From the NCBI GenBank assembly GCA_015059105.1, contig SVBB01000012.1:1-46271 (forward strand): DNA of 46,271 nt. Direction: 5' to 3'. The notes below the pieces were generated by a model. The model did not search any database. It saw only the letters and a program-made list of their open reading frames with translations, and was not told the origin of the DNA. The position numbers and the translations under genes are program-made. The stretch comes from Erysipelotrichaceae bacterium. Lineage in GTDB: Bacteria; Bacillota_I; Bacilli_A; RFN20; CAG-826. How positions within the stretch are numbered: position 1 is the stretch's first letter; each line of letters opens with the position of its first letter. This document shows, piece by piece, positions 15,784-24,266 of this stretch.

Positions 15784-16662
15784 TTAAAAGAAGAATAAAG
15801 ACATCCCTATTAACGCCACAACCATCTGGGCGATATCTTGTAGTTTTGGTTTCTTTTTATATGCGATACAGCCGATGATGAGTGAGAACACAATACATCC
15901 TGCGTTAGATAGAGGGAATAATATCGATGCTGGAATCGTGTCGGCATACATATACTGCATAAACATTCCAAACCCGTTTAATAAGCCATATAACAACGCG
16001 AATAAGACTGGTTTATATTGATATAATGGTTTCTCTTCTTTCTTCGCGAATAAAGAGAGAATAAAGAAGGAAGAAATAGATAATAAGAACATCCAGCTAT
16101 ACATATAGAACATATATTCTTTAACCGGTAGTCCTTCTCCAGAAACGATATGAATCTTATTAATCGTTCCAAAGAAGCCGTTCGCGAGGAACACGACGAC
16201 ACATAACACCCAGAATATCCAGGAAGACTTCTTGTTATCTTTCTTTTCAAATATCACAGGGATTAATAAACATAAGATGATAAGCGCGAGTCCGACGAGA
16301 TGATACCATTTGATTTCTTCTTGGAAATAGGTGATGCCAAAAATATAGGCGACTGACATTCCACCTGCAACATTGAATAAAGAATATATTTCTACTCTTC
16401 CAAGAGATAGCGCTTTTATACCTGCAAACTGGAGGAGCATTTGAATCGCGGCCGCTAATAATGTCATGAGAAGAGTGTAAGACGAAAAGCCGATGACAAA
16501 GCCGTTTAAGGCGAGGAATATAAAAGCGCCTGTAAAAGCAAATATCGTACAGAAAAATAAGATGCTTCTATATGATTTGCCGTTATGATTTTGATAAGCA
16601 TCTAAAGCGATGAATTGACCGCCGAAGAGGACAGTAGAAAGAACGATTAAGAAATATTCCAT
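15784..16662 (-). CDS. DMT-superfamily (EamA-like) transporter
   Basis: This 292-residue protein is almost entirely hydrophobic with about ten predicted membrane helices in two halves, as in drug/metabolite transporters of the EamA type. The first helix carries the small-residue pattern STVLFGGQFIALDAYQN, and the last helix ends in a phenylalanine run. Substrate is unknown. The ATG at 16662 is used instead of a TTG at 16680; neither has a clear ribosome site. The gap to the AlbA_2 gene (15638-15783) is AT-rich and may hold that gene's promoter region. Confidence 0.8.
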   Translation of the reverse strand: MEYFLIVLSTVLFGGQFIALDAYQNHNGKSYRSILFFCTIFAFTGAFIFLALNGFVIGFSSYTLLMTLLAAAIQMLLQFAGIKALSLGRVEIYSLFNVAGGMSVAYIFGITYFQEEIKWYHLVGLALIILCLLIPVIFEKKDNKKSSWIFWVLCVVVFLANGFFGTINKIHIVSGEGLPVKEYMFYMYSWMFLLSISSFFILSLFAKKEEKPLYQYKPVLFALLYGLLNGFGMFMQYMYADTIPASILFPLSNAGCIVFSLIIGCIAYKKKPKLQDIAQMVVALIGMSLFFF

Positions 16663-16779
16663 AACTTGAATATATAACAAACATTTAATATTGATAATAA
16701 GATATTGAAAAAGAACATCTTAAAACATGAACAAACTGAGAAAATAATATAGGAAAGAAATATTCGTTTTTTAATAAAA

Positions 16780-16798
16780 AACCGCGTAAAACGCGATT
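16780..16798 (-). terminator. Rho-independent terminator of the HD-GYP gene
   Basis: On the minus strand AATCGCG-TTTTA-CGCGGTT (7 bp with one mismatch) runs into a U-rich stretch, about 30 nt past the stop codon at 16830. Confidence 0.65.
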
Positions 16799-16829
16799 AT
16801 TTACTGCAAAAACCAGTTATTTTCTATTT

Positions 16830-18530
16830 TCAGCAATCAATAGAACTATAATATTCCTCCAACTTATCTCTACAGGATAAATATACTTTTTCTAACTTTG
16901 GATCAAACTGTTTTCCCATCTCATTGAGGATGATTTCGTTAGCTTGCTCAAAAGTGAATTTCTCTTTATAAACACGCTTACTGATCAACGCGTCATAAAC
17001 GTCTGCAAGAGCCATAATACGCGCCTCTAGAGGTATCTCTTCGCCTTTAAGTCCTTTTGGATATCCAAGACCATTATATTTTTCATGATGGTAATGAGCG
17101 ACATTCACCGCGATGGTTTTGAGTTCCTCATCATCAATACCTTCTAAGATGCGAGAAACAATTCTTGCTCCTTCGGCAGGATGTTTTTTCATCTCTTCAT
17201 ATTCTTCAGGAGTGAACTTACCAGGCTTTCTTAAGATGCGGTCATCGATAGTAATTTTACCTAAGTCATGCATAGGGGCAGCTTTAATCAAATTATTAGA
17301 AAATGATTCACTTAACTTGATATCTCCATCTTCATTGATTTGATTGACGATAATGCGGATGCAGTCACTCGTGCGTTTAATATGTCCGCCTGTGGAGTTA
17401 TCTCTACCTTCAACCATCGTTGCCATTCCGAGCACCAGTTTATCTTGCATATCGATGATGTGACGAGTCTTCTTCACCACCTCTTCTTCAAGCTGCGAAT
17501 TATAGTTTTTGATGAGTTTGATATATTGTTGATTTGCCGTATCATCGCTGACGAGGAATTGATATCCACGATGCATTTTTCCAATCATTAATTTAGAAAC
17601 AGTAATTAAATAAACCTTATCATTCTTTTCGATATACTGTTTATCTTTGGAATTATCTTTATGATATTCCTCCATCCAAGTGGAAAAGCGGTTATCAAGC
17701 CATCCGTCTATAGGACGATGGTCAACCACTAATTCATTTAATTCCGGAATCATTTCTCGCGCGGTTAAGTTGCTGTTGAGATAACGCATCTTATTATCAA
17801 AAGAAACAAACCCTGTATCACCTTTTTGAACTAATGAATCAAGGACGGAATCAGAAGCATCATATAAGCGTAATCTCGATGCGATGATGATATAGATGAT
17901 CATTCCTAGATTATATGTCGCTGGTAAGATTTCTACCTCGTGAGTAATTAGTCTACTACCAAAGAAACCAAACACAGCGATTGTCACCGCTAAAACGATG
18001 AGCAAAAGAATTGATCTTGGTACCTGTTTCTTCTTAAGAAATGAATAAACAATAGCCCCTGCTGTTAATAAATAGAAGACGACCACCATCACATAGAATA
18101 CCGTATGCATGAATCCATAATGTTTGTTCGCGATAAAAGCAGACCCATCAGGATTGAATTCAAGAGTAGGCATACCGACATAAAAGATATCGCTGTGACC
18201 GATAGTTAATGTGGTAACATAGACACCTGTAGATATAGCAAGTATCACAACGCGCATCCATGGTTTTAAATTGATTTGGCAGACATTGAATATCAAAAAC
18301 ATCGCTGCCACTAATAAATAACATCCACCTAAATATGTGAGCCTTAAAGCGATAAGCGCTTCTTCAACATGTTTCGCGCTTGCCATTAAGACAAAGCCCA
18401 TATTGATAATTGGAACTAGGGCGGCAATAATCGTGAGATTTGTATCGAAATGCTTATGGAAAATAAAAGCATAGATGACAAGCATCAGTAATGACACACC
18501 GAACATCACGTAATAGAAGCCTAATATCAT
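16830..18530 (-). CDS. Membrane HD-GYP protein (c-di-GMP phosphodiesterase type)
   Basis: The N-terminal about 225 residues contain seven or eight membrane helices, like the 7TM sensor regions of histidine kinases. A PAS-like segment follows at about 240-350, then a short coiled coil (QLEEEVVKKTRHIIDMQDKL). The HD-GYP domain occupies about 370-555, with HD at 421-422 (MHDLGK), a YHHEKYNGLGYPKG segment and GYP at 489-491. All metal-binding histidines and the GYP triad are present, so hydrolysis of cyclic di-GMP is likely. There is no GGDEF domain in the protein. No ribosome site is seen. It is divergent from the lipoprotein gene at 18627 across a 96-bp AT-rich gap that must hold both promoters. 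Confidence 0.92.
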   Translation of the reverse strand: MILGFYYVMFGVSLLMLVIYAFIFHKHFDTNLTIIAALVPIINMGFVLMASAKHVEEALIALRLTYLGGCYLLVAAMFLIFNVCQINLKPWMRVVILAISTGVYVTTLTIGHSDIFYVGMPTLEFNPDGSAFIANKHYGFMHTVFYVMVVVFYLLTAGAIVYSFLKKKQVPRSILLLIVLAVTIAVFGFFGSRLITHEVEILPATYNLGMIIYIIIASRLRLYDASDSVLDSLVQKGDTGFVSFDNKMRYLNSNLTAREMIPELNELVVDHRPIDGWLDNRFSTWMEEYHKDNSKDKQYIEKNDKVYLITVSKLMIGKMHRGYQFLVSDDTANQQYIKLIKNYNSQLEEEVVKKTRHIIDMQDKLVLGMATMVEGRDNSTGGHIKRTSDCIRIIVNQINEDGDIKLSESFSNNLIKAAPMHDLGKITIDDRILRKPGKFTPEEYEEMKKHPAEGARIVSRILEGIDDEELKTIAVNVAHYHHEKYNGLGYPKGLKGEEIPLEARIMALADVYDALISKRVYKEKFTFEQANEIILNEMGKQFDPKLEKVYLSCRDKLEEYYSSIDC

Positions 18531-18626
18531 ATCGATATTAATAATAACACATTATTAATTTTTTCAAATTCCTTCTTTTATTTCATAAAAGCAATTATAA
18601 TACATAACGATTGGAGAAATTCTAAG

Positions 18627-20393
18627 ATGAAAAAGAACATTATCACCATATTCACCCTTGTCGGAGCATTATTATTAACAAGCTGTGACCAACCTGTTGA
18701 TCCTAAAAAAGATAGAGTTATTGCCCTTGATGCAGTCACTATCGCTAACGACGGAAAAGGCATCACTAGAACACCTAAAAGCATGAAAATATTCTATAAA
18801 GGTGGAAGTGATATCCCATATTATTCAGTAAAAGATACCGCCGACTTCTTACAAACTATGCGTCAAACAAAACTTGGTAACAGCGCTTATATCAAATATA
18901 GTGTTCAAGATAATAAAGCAATTATGACAAACGACAATAACGATGTTGTGACATTTGATTTAGCCAATCAGAAAATCATCTTCAGCGATTTCGATTCATT
19001 CGATAACCTTCTCACCCCTGCTAAAGACACATTAGCGGTCATTGCAAAAGGCACAATTCCAGTAATCAACTCTGATGATACAACTTATACAAAAGGTAAA
19101 GAGTTTACTGTTGATTTAAATACCTATAGTAGACTTGATATCTATAAAAGAGGGGAAGACTATTACATCCCATTCACTTTGTTCAATGACTTATTCATCA
19201 ACACTCACACACTCTTCAACGCAATATATAACTTCGATAGTATCTTTTTCATTCCTACTGGTGTAAAATTCGTCACCACCGATGTGTTTGGTCAACAATA
19301 TTTCACTCCAATCGGAGAAGCGTATTATAAAAACGCGAAAGAAAACCCACAAGTCAGCAAAGAATATGCTGAATATTATTATCAAACTATTTGTCTAAAC
19401 TTTGATTACCTATATGGTGTTAAAGGATTACATGGTCGTGACTACACTTCCTTTGATACCTATTTATCCACCCATGGTTACAAAGAAGATTTATTGAGTG
19501 GAGATGTCCATAAAATGGATAACGCTTATCAAATAATGCTAACTTATCTCGATGATTTCCACACTGCGACAACTGGCACTTCACCTTTATATGAATACGG
19601 CGGTTCCACAATTGATAAAACCAATCTCAATCCCGCCCAAGTTGAAGCTATTGAAGAAGGCAAAGCGCTTGACGCAGCGAGATTATTTACCCATACCGAG
19701 CAAGGTTTCTCTTATGATAAAAGAAATGGTATTGCGTATATTACTTTCAACGAATTCGACGCTATCGATGATGACAAACTCAAAAGCAAACGTTGGACAA
19801 TCGATGATGTCTTAGGTAATAGCGCAATCTTATTCACTTATGCACACCGACAAATCACTGATAACTATTTAGAAGATGCCAAATATGTCGTTGTCGATTT
19901 AGCGACCAACGATGGAGGTTCATCAGACTCATTAATTTATATCTTAGGTCTCTTGATTGGTAATTTCACTGTTGAAACACAAAACCCATATACTGGTGCC
20001 ATAACAAAAACAAATTATAAAGTTGATATTAACTTAGACGGGAAATTCGATGAGAAAGATGTCTCCTTAAGAGAACACGGTCTAAAGATTGTCTTTGTTA
20101 CTAATACTCATTCCTTTAGCTGTGGTAACGCTTTACCAGTGCTTGCAGAATATGCTTATCCTGATGACATCACCATCCTTGGCGAAACTTCTGGTGGTGG
20201 TACTTGCATCGTTAGAGAATCGTTCACTGCTCTTGGAACTCCATACGCAATCTCTGGATTAACAATGTTATCCAAACGCGATTTAGATAACAAACTCATC
20301 AGCATTGAAGATGGTGTCGACCCAGATATTGAACTCGATAGAAAATTCACGATTGATAAAGCAAGAGTTCTCGCCGCATTATTAAACGAATAA
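18627..20393 (+). CDS. Lipoprotein with S41-family (tail-specific protease-like) peptidase domain
   Basis: A type II signal peptide with lipobox LLTSC (C20) anchors this 588-residue protein to the outer face of the membrane. The C-terminal third has the S41 core: GGSSDSLIYILG, a catalytic-serine region VTNTHSFSCGNAL (about 488-500; the serine before C-G-N is the expected nucleophile), then ILGETSGGGTC (about 515-525). The first 300 residues are not recognised and may be a binding domain. S41 peptidases cleave C-terminal regions of proteins; several lipoprotein members in gut Bacillota are uncharacterised. GGAG lies 11 nt before the ATG. A second gene pair starts only 43 nt downstream. Confidence 0.82.
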   Translation: MKKNIITIFTLVGALLLTSCDQPVDPKKDRVIALDAVTIANDGKGITRTPKSMKIFYKGGSDIPYYSVKDTADFLQTMRQTKLGNSAYIKYSVQDNKAIMTNDNNDVVTFDLANQKIIFSDFDSFDNLLTPAKDTLAVIAKGTIPVINSDDTTYTKGKEFTVDLNTYSRLDIYKRGEDYYIPFTLFNDLFINTHTLFNAIYNFDSIFFIPTGVKFVTTDVFGQQYFTPIGEAYYKNAKENPQVSKEYAEYYYQTICLNFDYLYGVKGLHGRDYTSFDTYLSTHGYKEDLLSGDVHKMDNAYQIMLTYLDDFHTATTGTSPLYEYGGSTIDKTNLNPAQVEAIEEGKALDAARLFTHTEQGFSYDKRNGIAYITFNEFDAIDDDKLKSKRWTIDDVLGNSAILFTYAHRQITDNYLEDAKYVVVDLATNDGGSSDSLIYILGLLIGNFTVETQNPYTGAITKTNYKVDINLDGKFDEKDVSLREHGLKIVFVTNTHSFSCGNALPVLAEYAYPDDITILGETSGGGTCIVRESFTALGTPYAISGLTMLSKRDLDNKLISIEDGVDPDIELDRKFTIDKARVLAALLNE

Positions 20394-20395
20394 TA

Positions 20396-20418
20396 TTGTC
20401 TTTACATTTGTCTTTACA
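20396..20418. promoter_or_regulatory. Paired 11-bp direct repeat, likely antitoxin operator
   Basis: TTGTCTTTACA occurs at 20396-20406 and 20408-20418, one helical turn apart. The first copy contains the -35 hexamer and the second lies in the promoter spacer. Tandem half-sites at this spacing suit a RelB-type ribbon-helix-helix protein, which is what the next gene encodes at its N-terminus. Confidence 0.6.
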
Positions 20419-20429
20419 AAAATTAAAAT
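20401..20429 (+). promoter_or_regulatory. Promoter of the MntA/HepT-like pair
   Basis: TTTACA (20401-20406), a 17-nt spacer and TAAAAT (20424-20429). The start codon lies 6 nt after the -10 box and there is no Shine-Dalgarno sequence, so the transcript should be leaderless. Confidence 0.6.
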
Positions 20430-20435
20430 TAATGT

Positions 20436-20915
20436 ATGAATAAGAATACATTGATTAATTTACGTGTAAATCAAGATTTGAAAGAGATGTTTCAGCAAAT
20501 TGTTGAAAGAGATGGTTTTACAATGTCCCAAGTTATAGAAGCAAGCATGAAGGATGTTGTAATTAGAAACAAGATACCCCTTTACATTCTCAGCAAGATT
20601 GAAAGAAAAAGAGACCCGATAATTTCTATCCCATATATCAAAGATTGTGTGAGTGGGGTTATTTCTCATAACAACAAAATTAAAAGCGTCTCTTTATTTG
20701 GCTCATATTCTAAAGGAACAGCAACACCATCTAGTGATGTTGATTTGTTTGTTGATGCTGAAGATAATTTTTCTCTCTTTGATCTCGCCGATTTACAAAG
20801 AGAACTTGAAAAAAGTTTAGGGAAAAAGGTCGATATTGTTACCAGGACTGACGATGAATACTTTACCAACCACATCAAAAAAGAAAAAATCCAAATCTAC
20901 GAACGAGGCTCGTGA
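20436..20915 (+). CDS. mntA: RelB/DinJ-like domain fused to MNT nucleotidyltransferase (MntA-type antitoxin)
   Basis: Residues about 5-52 look like a RelB/DinJ ribbon-helix-helix domain (NLRVNQDLKEMF, then GFTMSQVIEASMKDVVIRNK-IPL). Residues about 65-159 are a minimal nucleotidyltransferase with G89-S90, D101-x-D103 (GSYSKGTATPSSDVDLFV) and a third acid at D133. In characterised MntA/HepT systems the nucleotidyltransferase AMPylates the HepT toxin and so neutralises it. Here the DNA-binding domain would add autoregulation, and tandem repeats sit in the promoter. The reading frame overlaps the toxin gene by 62 nt. A RelB-like head on MntA is unusual in my knowledge; XRE heads are seen twice elsewhere in this window. 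Confidence 0.9.
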   Translation: MNKNTLINLRVNQDLKEMFQQIVERDGFTMSQVIEASMKDVVIRNKIPLYILSKIERKRDPIISIPYIKDCVSGVISHNNKIKSVSLFGSYSKGTATPSSDVDLFVDAEDNFSLFDLADLQRELEKSLGKKVDIVTRTDDEYFTNHIKKEKIQIYERGS

Positions 20916-21573
20916 TTTTGCGATAATTCATCGCATTAATGAGCATTATCACGATTTACACATAGAGATTCAAACGGTTAATTCTTTATCTTCTTTTGTT
21001 AACTCAAAAAACCAAAGAAAAGCTATTCTTTTTGATTTCTTTCAAATAGGGGAGTTGCTAAATCAACTATCAGACACATTTTTATGCGCATTCGACAACG
21101 ACCATGCTTACGATTTAATCTCAATGAGAAACCGTGTCGTTCATGGTTATAACGCTTTGCGTGACGACATTGTTTTCAATACCTTGAAATATGAACTGCC
21201 GTCTTTTATATGTGCGCTTAACGAATTTTCTTTGCCCTATTACAAAAAGAAGGTGCGAGCTCTATTGGGCAAAACAATTACAGTAATAATGGACAGACCA
21301 AAAGGAACAATTCATAATGACATAACATACCTTGTTGATTACGGTTACACAGAGGCCCTTACAGCTTTAGATGGTGAGTTCCAAGATGCATATATTATTG
21401 GAGACAATAATAAAGAAAAAACTACTGGAAAAGTAATTGCTATAATCGATAGAGAAAACGATATTGAAGATAAGTTGGTTGTTTCTGCAAGAGAAGAGGA
21501 AATAAGTGAAGACAAGATAGAAAAAGAACTGTCTTTTCAAGAACAATTCTTTATTCATAAAATTATAAAATAA
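20854..21573 (+). CDS. hepT: HepT-like HEPN toxin fused to an inorganic-pyrophosphatase-like domain
   Basis: Residues about 20-130 form a HepT/DUF86-type HEPN domain: the ILFDFFQIGELLNQLSD helix and the ribonuclease motif R92-x4-H97-G-Y99 (MRNRVVHGY), matching Rx4HxY. Residues about 138-239 match the small (about 105-aa) pyrophosphatase-like proteins of Bacillota: ITVIMDRPKGTIH, VDYGYTEALTALDGEFQDAY (D173, E175, D178 in the place of the DxDPxD signature), GKVIAIIDREND, DKLVV and a closing FQEQFF. The partner nucleotidyltransferase releases pyrophosphate when it modifies HepT, so a fused pyrophosphatase could drive or sense that reaction; this is inference. The ATG at 20854 is chosen; a TTG at 20836 is possible. 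The gene ends 15 nt before a convergent gene. Confidence 0.88.
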   Translation: MNTLPTTSKKKKSKSTNEARDFAIIHRINEHYHDLHIEIQTVNSLSSFVNSKNQRKAILFDFFQIGELLNQLSDTFLCAFDNDHAYDLISMRNRVVHGYNALRDDIVFNTLKYELPSFICALNEFSLPYYKKKVRALLGKTITVIMDRPKGTIHNDITYLVDYGYTEALTALDGEFQDAYIIGDNNKEKTTGKVIAIIDRENDIEDKLVVSAREEEISEDKIEKELSFQEQFFIHKIIK

Positions 21574-21588
21574 CACCGTTTTGCGGTC

Positions 21589-22221
21589 TTATTTGAACAA
21601 ATCTTTACTTATTTGATATATTTTTTCTTTTTCTAACGGGAATATTTCTTCGTGTCTTTTCTTCTTTTCTTCGACGTTGAAATATGTCCATTCCCAATCA
21701 GTTTTGGAATAATCATTAATTTGTAAAGTATTACCGCTTATAAAAGTGGTTGTTGGCCCCACAAATCTTTCAAAATTACGTTTATAATTATTAACCATAT
21801 CAACGTACATTGTATCTGGCGCGTTGCTCGTCATCACTAGTAAAACTGGAATCATATGCTCATTGCAATTTTCATGTTGACGATTATATGTTAATGACTG
21901 GAAAATAAGTCTCTCATATAAAGCACGAAAAGAGGCTGTAAAATCAGAAAGATAATTCGGCGAACCGATAATTAATCCATCCGCTTCTCTAATCGCGTCC
22001 AAAACAGGAGTCAAACCATCCTTCTTGATGCAGTGCGCTTTAAATTGATTCTTCTTGCAGCCAAAGCAAGAAATGCATCCTGTATATTTTTCCAATTTAA
22101 ATAAATCGAACCTAATTACCTCGTATCCAAGGTCGGTTATACCTCGAGAAGCTTCTTTTAACAAAGTATCTGTATTCCAACCAATACGTGGACCTGCGTT
22201 CACTACAACTATTTTTTTCAT
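21589..22221 (-). CDS. Iron-sulfur flavoprotein / NADPH-dependent FMN reductase family
   Basis: This 210-residue flavodoxin-fold protein starts KKIVVVNAGPRIGWNTDTLL, a typical FMN phosphate-binding loop. It carries cysteines in the pattern TGCISCFGCKKNQFKAHC (C-x2-C-x2-C-x7-C), close to the compact cluster motif of iron-sulfur flavoproteins, and GSPNYLSDFTASFRALYERL, the usual dimer/flavin-contact segment. It probably passes electrons between ferredoxin or NAD(P)H and small acceptors. The ATG overlaps the stop of the CstA-GPx gene (ATGA), so the two are translationally coupled. This places it third in the hydrogenase transcript. The longer start at 22239 would extend into the upstream gene and is not needed. 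Confidence 0.85.
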   Translation of the reverse strand: MKKIVVVNAGPRIGWNTDTLLKEASRGITDLGYEVIRFDLFKLEKYTGCISCFGCKKNQFKAHCIKKDGLTPVLDAIREADGLIIGSPNYLSDFTASFRALYERLIFQSLTYNRQHENCNEHMIPVLLVMTSNAPDTMYVDMVNNYKRNFERFVGPTTTFISGNTLQINDYSKTDWEWTYFNVEEKKKRHEEIFPLEKEKIYQISKDLFK

Positions 22222-24260
22222 AACAAAGCTTTGATACATTCTTCAACAATTTTCATATCAATAGTAGGCTCATATCTAGTAACAACATGGCCTTCTCTAT
22301 CAACGATAAACTTAGTGAAATTCCATTTAATATCATCATTTGATCCATAATTTGGATCAGCTTTAGAAAGCATGTCGTCCAATAACTTACCCATCTTTGA
22401 TTCATCGAAACCCCTAAAATGTTGTTCTGATTTTAAATATTTGTATAAAGGTAATTGGTTTTCTCCATTTACATCTGCTTTTTTCATTTGTTCAAAAGTC
22501 GTGTTGTAATGGACTTGGCAGAATTCATGAATTTCCTCATCACTACCTGGTGCTTGACCTCCGAATTGATTGCACGGGATGTCTAAAATTTCTAATCCTT
22601 GGTCATGGTATTTCTTATACATTTCTTCCATAGGAGCGTATTGAGGAGTAAAGCCACATCCTGTCGCTGTATTAACGATTAAGATAACCTTTCCTTTAAG
22701 GGTTGCTAAATCGAGAACATCTCCATTTCTTTTGTTTACTTTAAAACTATAAATCATATCATTTTCATCCGTTTGCTCTACAGTTGTTTCACTATCAACT
22801 TTCTTATATTTAAAGAGCGTTAAATACAAATAAAATAAGAACAATAGGAATGATAAAACTGCTCCTAGGGTGTAGGCCAGCCACATCGGTACAAACCTTC
22901 CTAAAGCAATACGCGGTTCGCCAAAAATATAAGTGATAACCACTGCTGTCATAATTGTTGCAGGAATTGCAGTGAACAAAGAGACAATATTCTTCTTATG
23001 CGTTCGCATTAAATAAAATGTTGATACCCATAAAGAAGCAGCCGCAAGCAGTTGATTGCTCCAAGCAAACCATCGCCACAACAAATTAAAATTATGTGGA
23101 TCTAAGAAATTCCAAATACTGATACCCACAATTAAAAAGAATAGCGGTAATGTTAATATCAATCTGTTTCTAATCTTCTTTTGGTCTAAATGGAACCATT
23201 CGCCCATGATAAGACGGCAACTTCGTAAAGCTGTGTCACCACTGGTTATCGGGCATATCACCACACCAACAATCGCTAGTACTGTACCCACTGGTCCTAA
23301 TAATGTAGAAGAAATATGCTGTACAGAAGTAGAGGAACCACCAACAGCGGCTAATTCCTGCCAGCCTTCTGCAGTATCAACACGGTAAAAAGCCATCGCT
23401 GCTGCTGCCCAAATAAGGGCAATAACACCTTCTGCCACCATTGCTCCATAGAAAACTTGACGGCCTTCTTTTTCGCTTTTAATACATTTAGCAATCATTG
23501 GGGATTGAGTTGCATGGAAACCACTTACTGCTCCACAAGCCACTGTTGTTAACATAAATGGCCACCATGGGAGATCGCCATTTGTGATAGACAAATCCTG
23601 GAAATGGTTAATGAGTTCAAGCATCGGATATTTATCTTGTTGGAAAACTACCCCACCAATAACCGCCAAAGCCATAACAATAAGGATAACACCGAAGATT
23701 GGGTATAATTTACCAATCACTTTGTCAATCGGGACTAGTGTCGATAACAAATAATAAGCAAGGATGATAATCATCCAAATCCATGCGACCACTGTCCCAC
23801 CTGTTAGCGATTCCATCAAAGAAGAAGGAGAAACAACGAAGACCGCAGTAACTAATACTAGTAAAACAATGGAAAAAATACGCATCACAATCTCCATTGC
23901 TCTTCCAATATATTTCCTAGACAAACGAACAATAGAGTCACCATTATTGCGGGATGAAATCATTCCTGAAAAATAATCATGAACCGCCCCGCCTAAAATG
24001 CAGCCAAAAACAATCCAAAGGAAAACAATTGGTCCAAATAAGGCACCAGAAATCGCTCCAAATATAGGACCAGTACCTGCAATATTTAATAATTCAATTA
24101 AGAAGGCTTTCCATTTCGGTAGCGGAGTAGCGTCCACGCCATCAGGATTTTTAAGTGCCGGTGTTAAACGTTTATCAACTGCAAATATCTTTTCCGTAAC
24201 ACGTGAATAGATAAAATACCCGCCAATGAGAAGTATTAAAGAAATAAAGAAAGTCCACAT
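22218..24260 (-). CDS. cstA: CstA-family transporter fused to a glutathione peroxidase domain
   Basis: Residues 1 to about 480 are a CstA/BtsT-type carrier with many membrane helices (early segment AFLIELLNIAGTGPIFGAIS; GGAVHDYFSGMISSRNNGDS). Members import pyruvate or peptides. After a helix (FLLFLFYLYLTLF) and a 25-residue acidic linker, residues about 502-680 form a complete glutathione-peroxidase (thioredoxin-fold) domain: catalytic C535 in NTATGCGFT, Q565 in PCNQFGGQ, and W646-N647 in KWNFTKF. The peroxidase part would sit on the cytoplasmic face if the transporter C-terminus is inside. No stop or frameshift lies between the parts. The start is 6 nt past the hydrogenase gene, and GGGG in the preceding codons serves as ribosome site. 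This fusion is rare in my experience. Confidence 0.93.
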   Translation of the reverse strand: MWTFFISLILLIGGYFIYSRVTEKIFAVDKRLTPALKNPDGVDATPLPKWKAFLIELLNIAGTGPIFGAISGALFGPIVFLWIVFGCILGGAVHDYFSGMISSRNNGDSIVRLSRKYIGRAMEIVMRIFSIVLLVLVTAVFVVSPSSLMESLTGGTVVAWIWMIIILAYYLLSTLVPIDKVIGKLYPIFGVILIVMALAVIGGVVFQQDKYPMLELINHFQDLSITNGDLPWWPFMLTTVACGAVSGFHATQSPMIAKCIKSEKEGRQVFYGAMVAEGVIALIWAAAAMAFYRVDTAEGWQELAAVGGSSTSVQHISSTLLGPVGTVLAIVGVVICPITSGDTALRSCRLIMGEWFHLDQKKIRNRLILTLPLFFLIVGISIWNFLDPHNFNLLWRWFAWSNQLLAAASLWVSTFYLMRTHKKNIVSLFTAIPATIMTAVVITYIFGEPRIALGRFVPMWLAYTLGAVLSFLLFLFYLYLTLFKYKKVDSETTVEQTDENDMIYSFKVNKRNGDVLDLATLKGKVILIVNTATGCGFTPQYAPMEEMYKKYHDQGLEILDIPCNQFGGQAPGSDEEIHEFCQVHYNTTFEQMKKADVNGENQLPLYKYLKSEQHFRGFDESKMGKLLDDMLSKADPNYGSNDDIKWNFTKFIVDREGHVVTRYEPTIDMKIVEECIKALL

Positions 24261-24266
24261 AGCTTA

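Noticed and set aside
21574..21590. ACCG/CGGT hairpin between the convergent genes as a terminator
   Set aside because: A 4-bp stem with no proper U-run on either strand is too weak to call.
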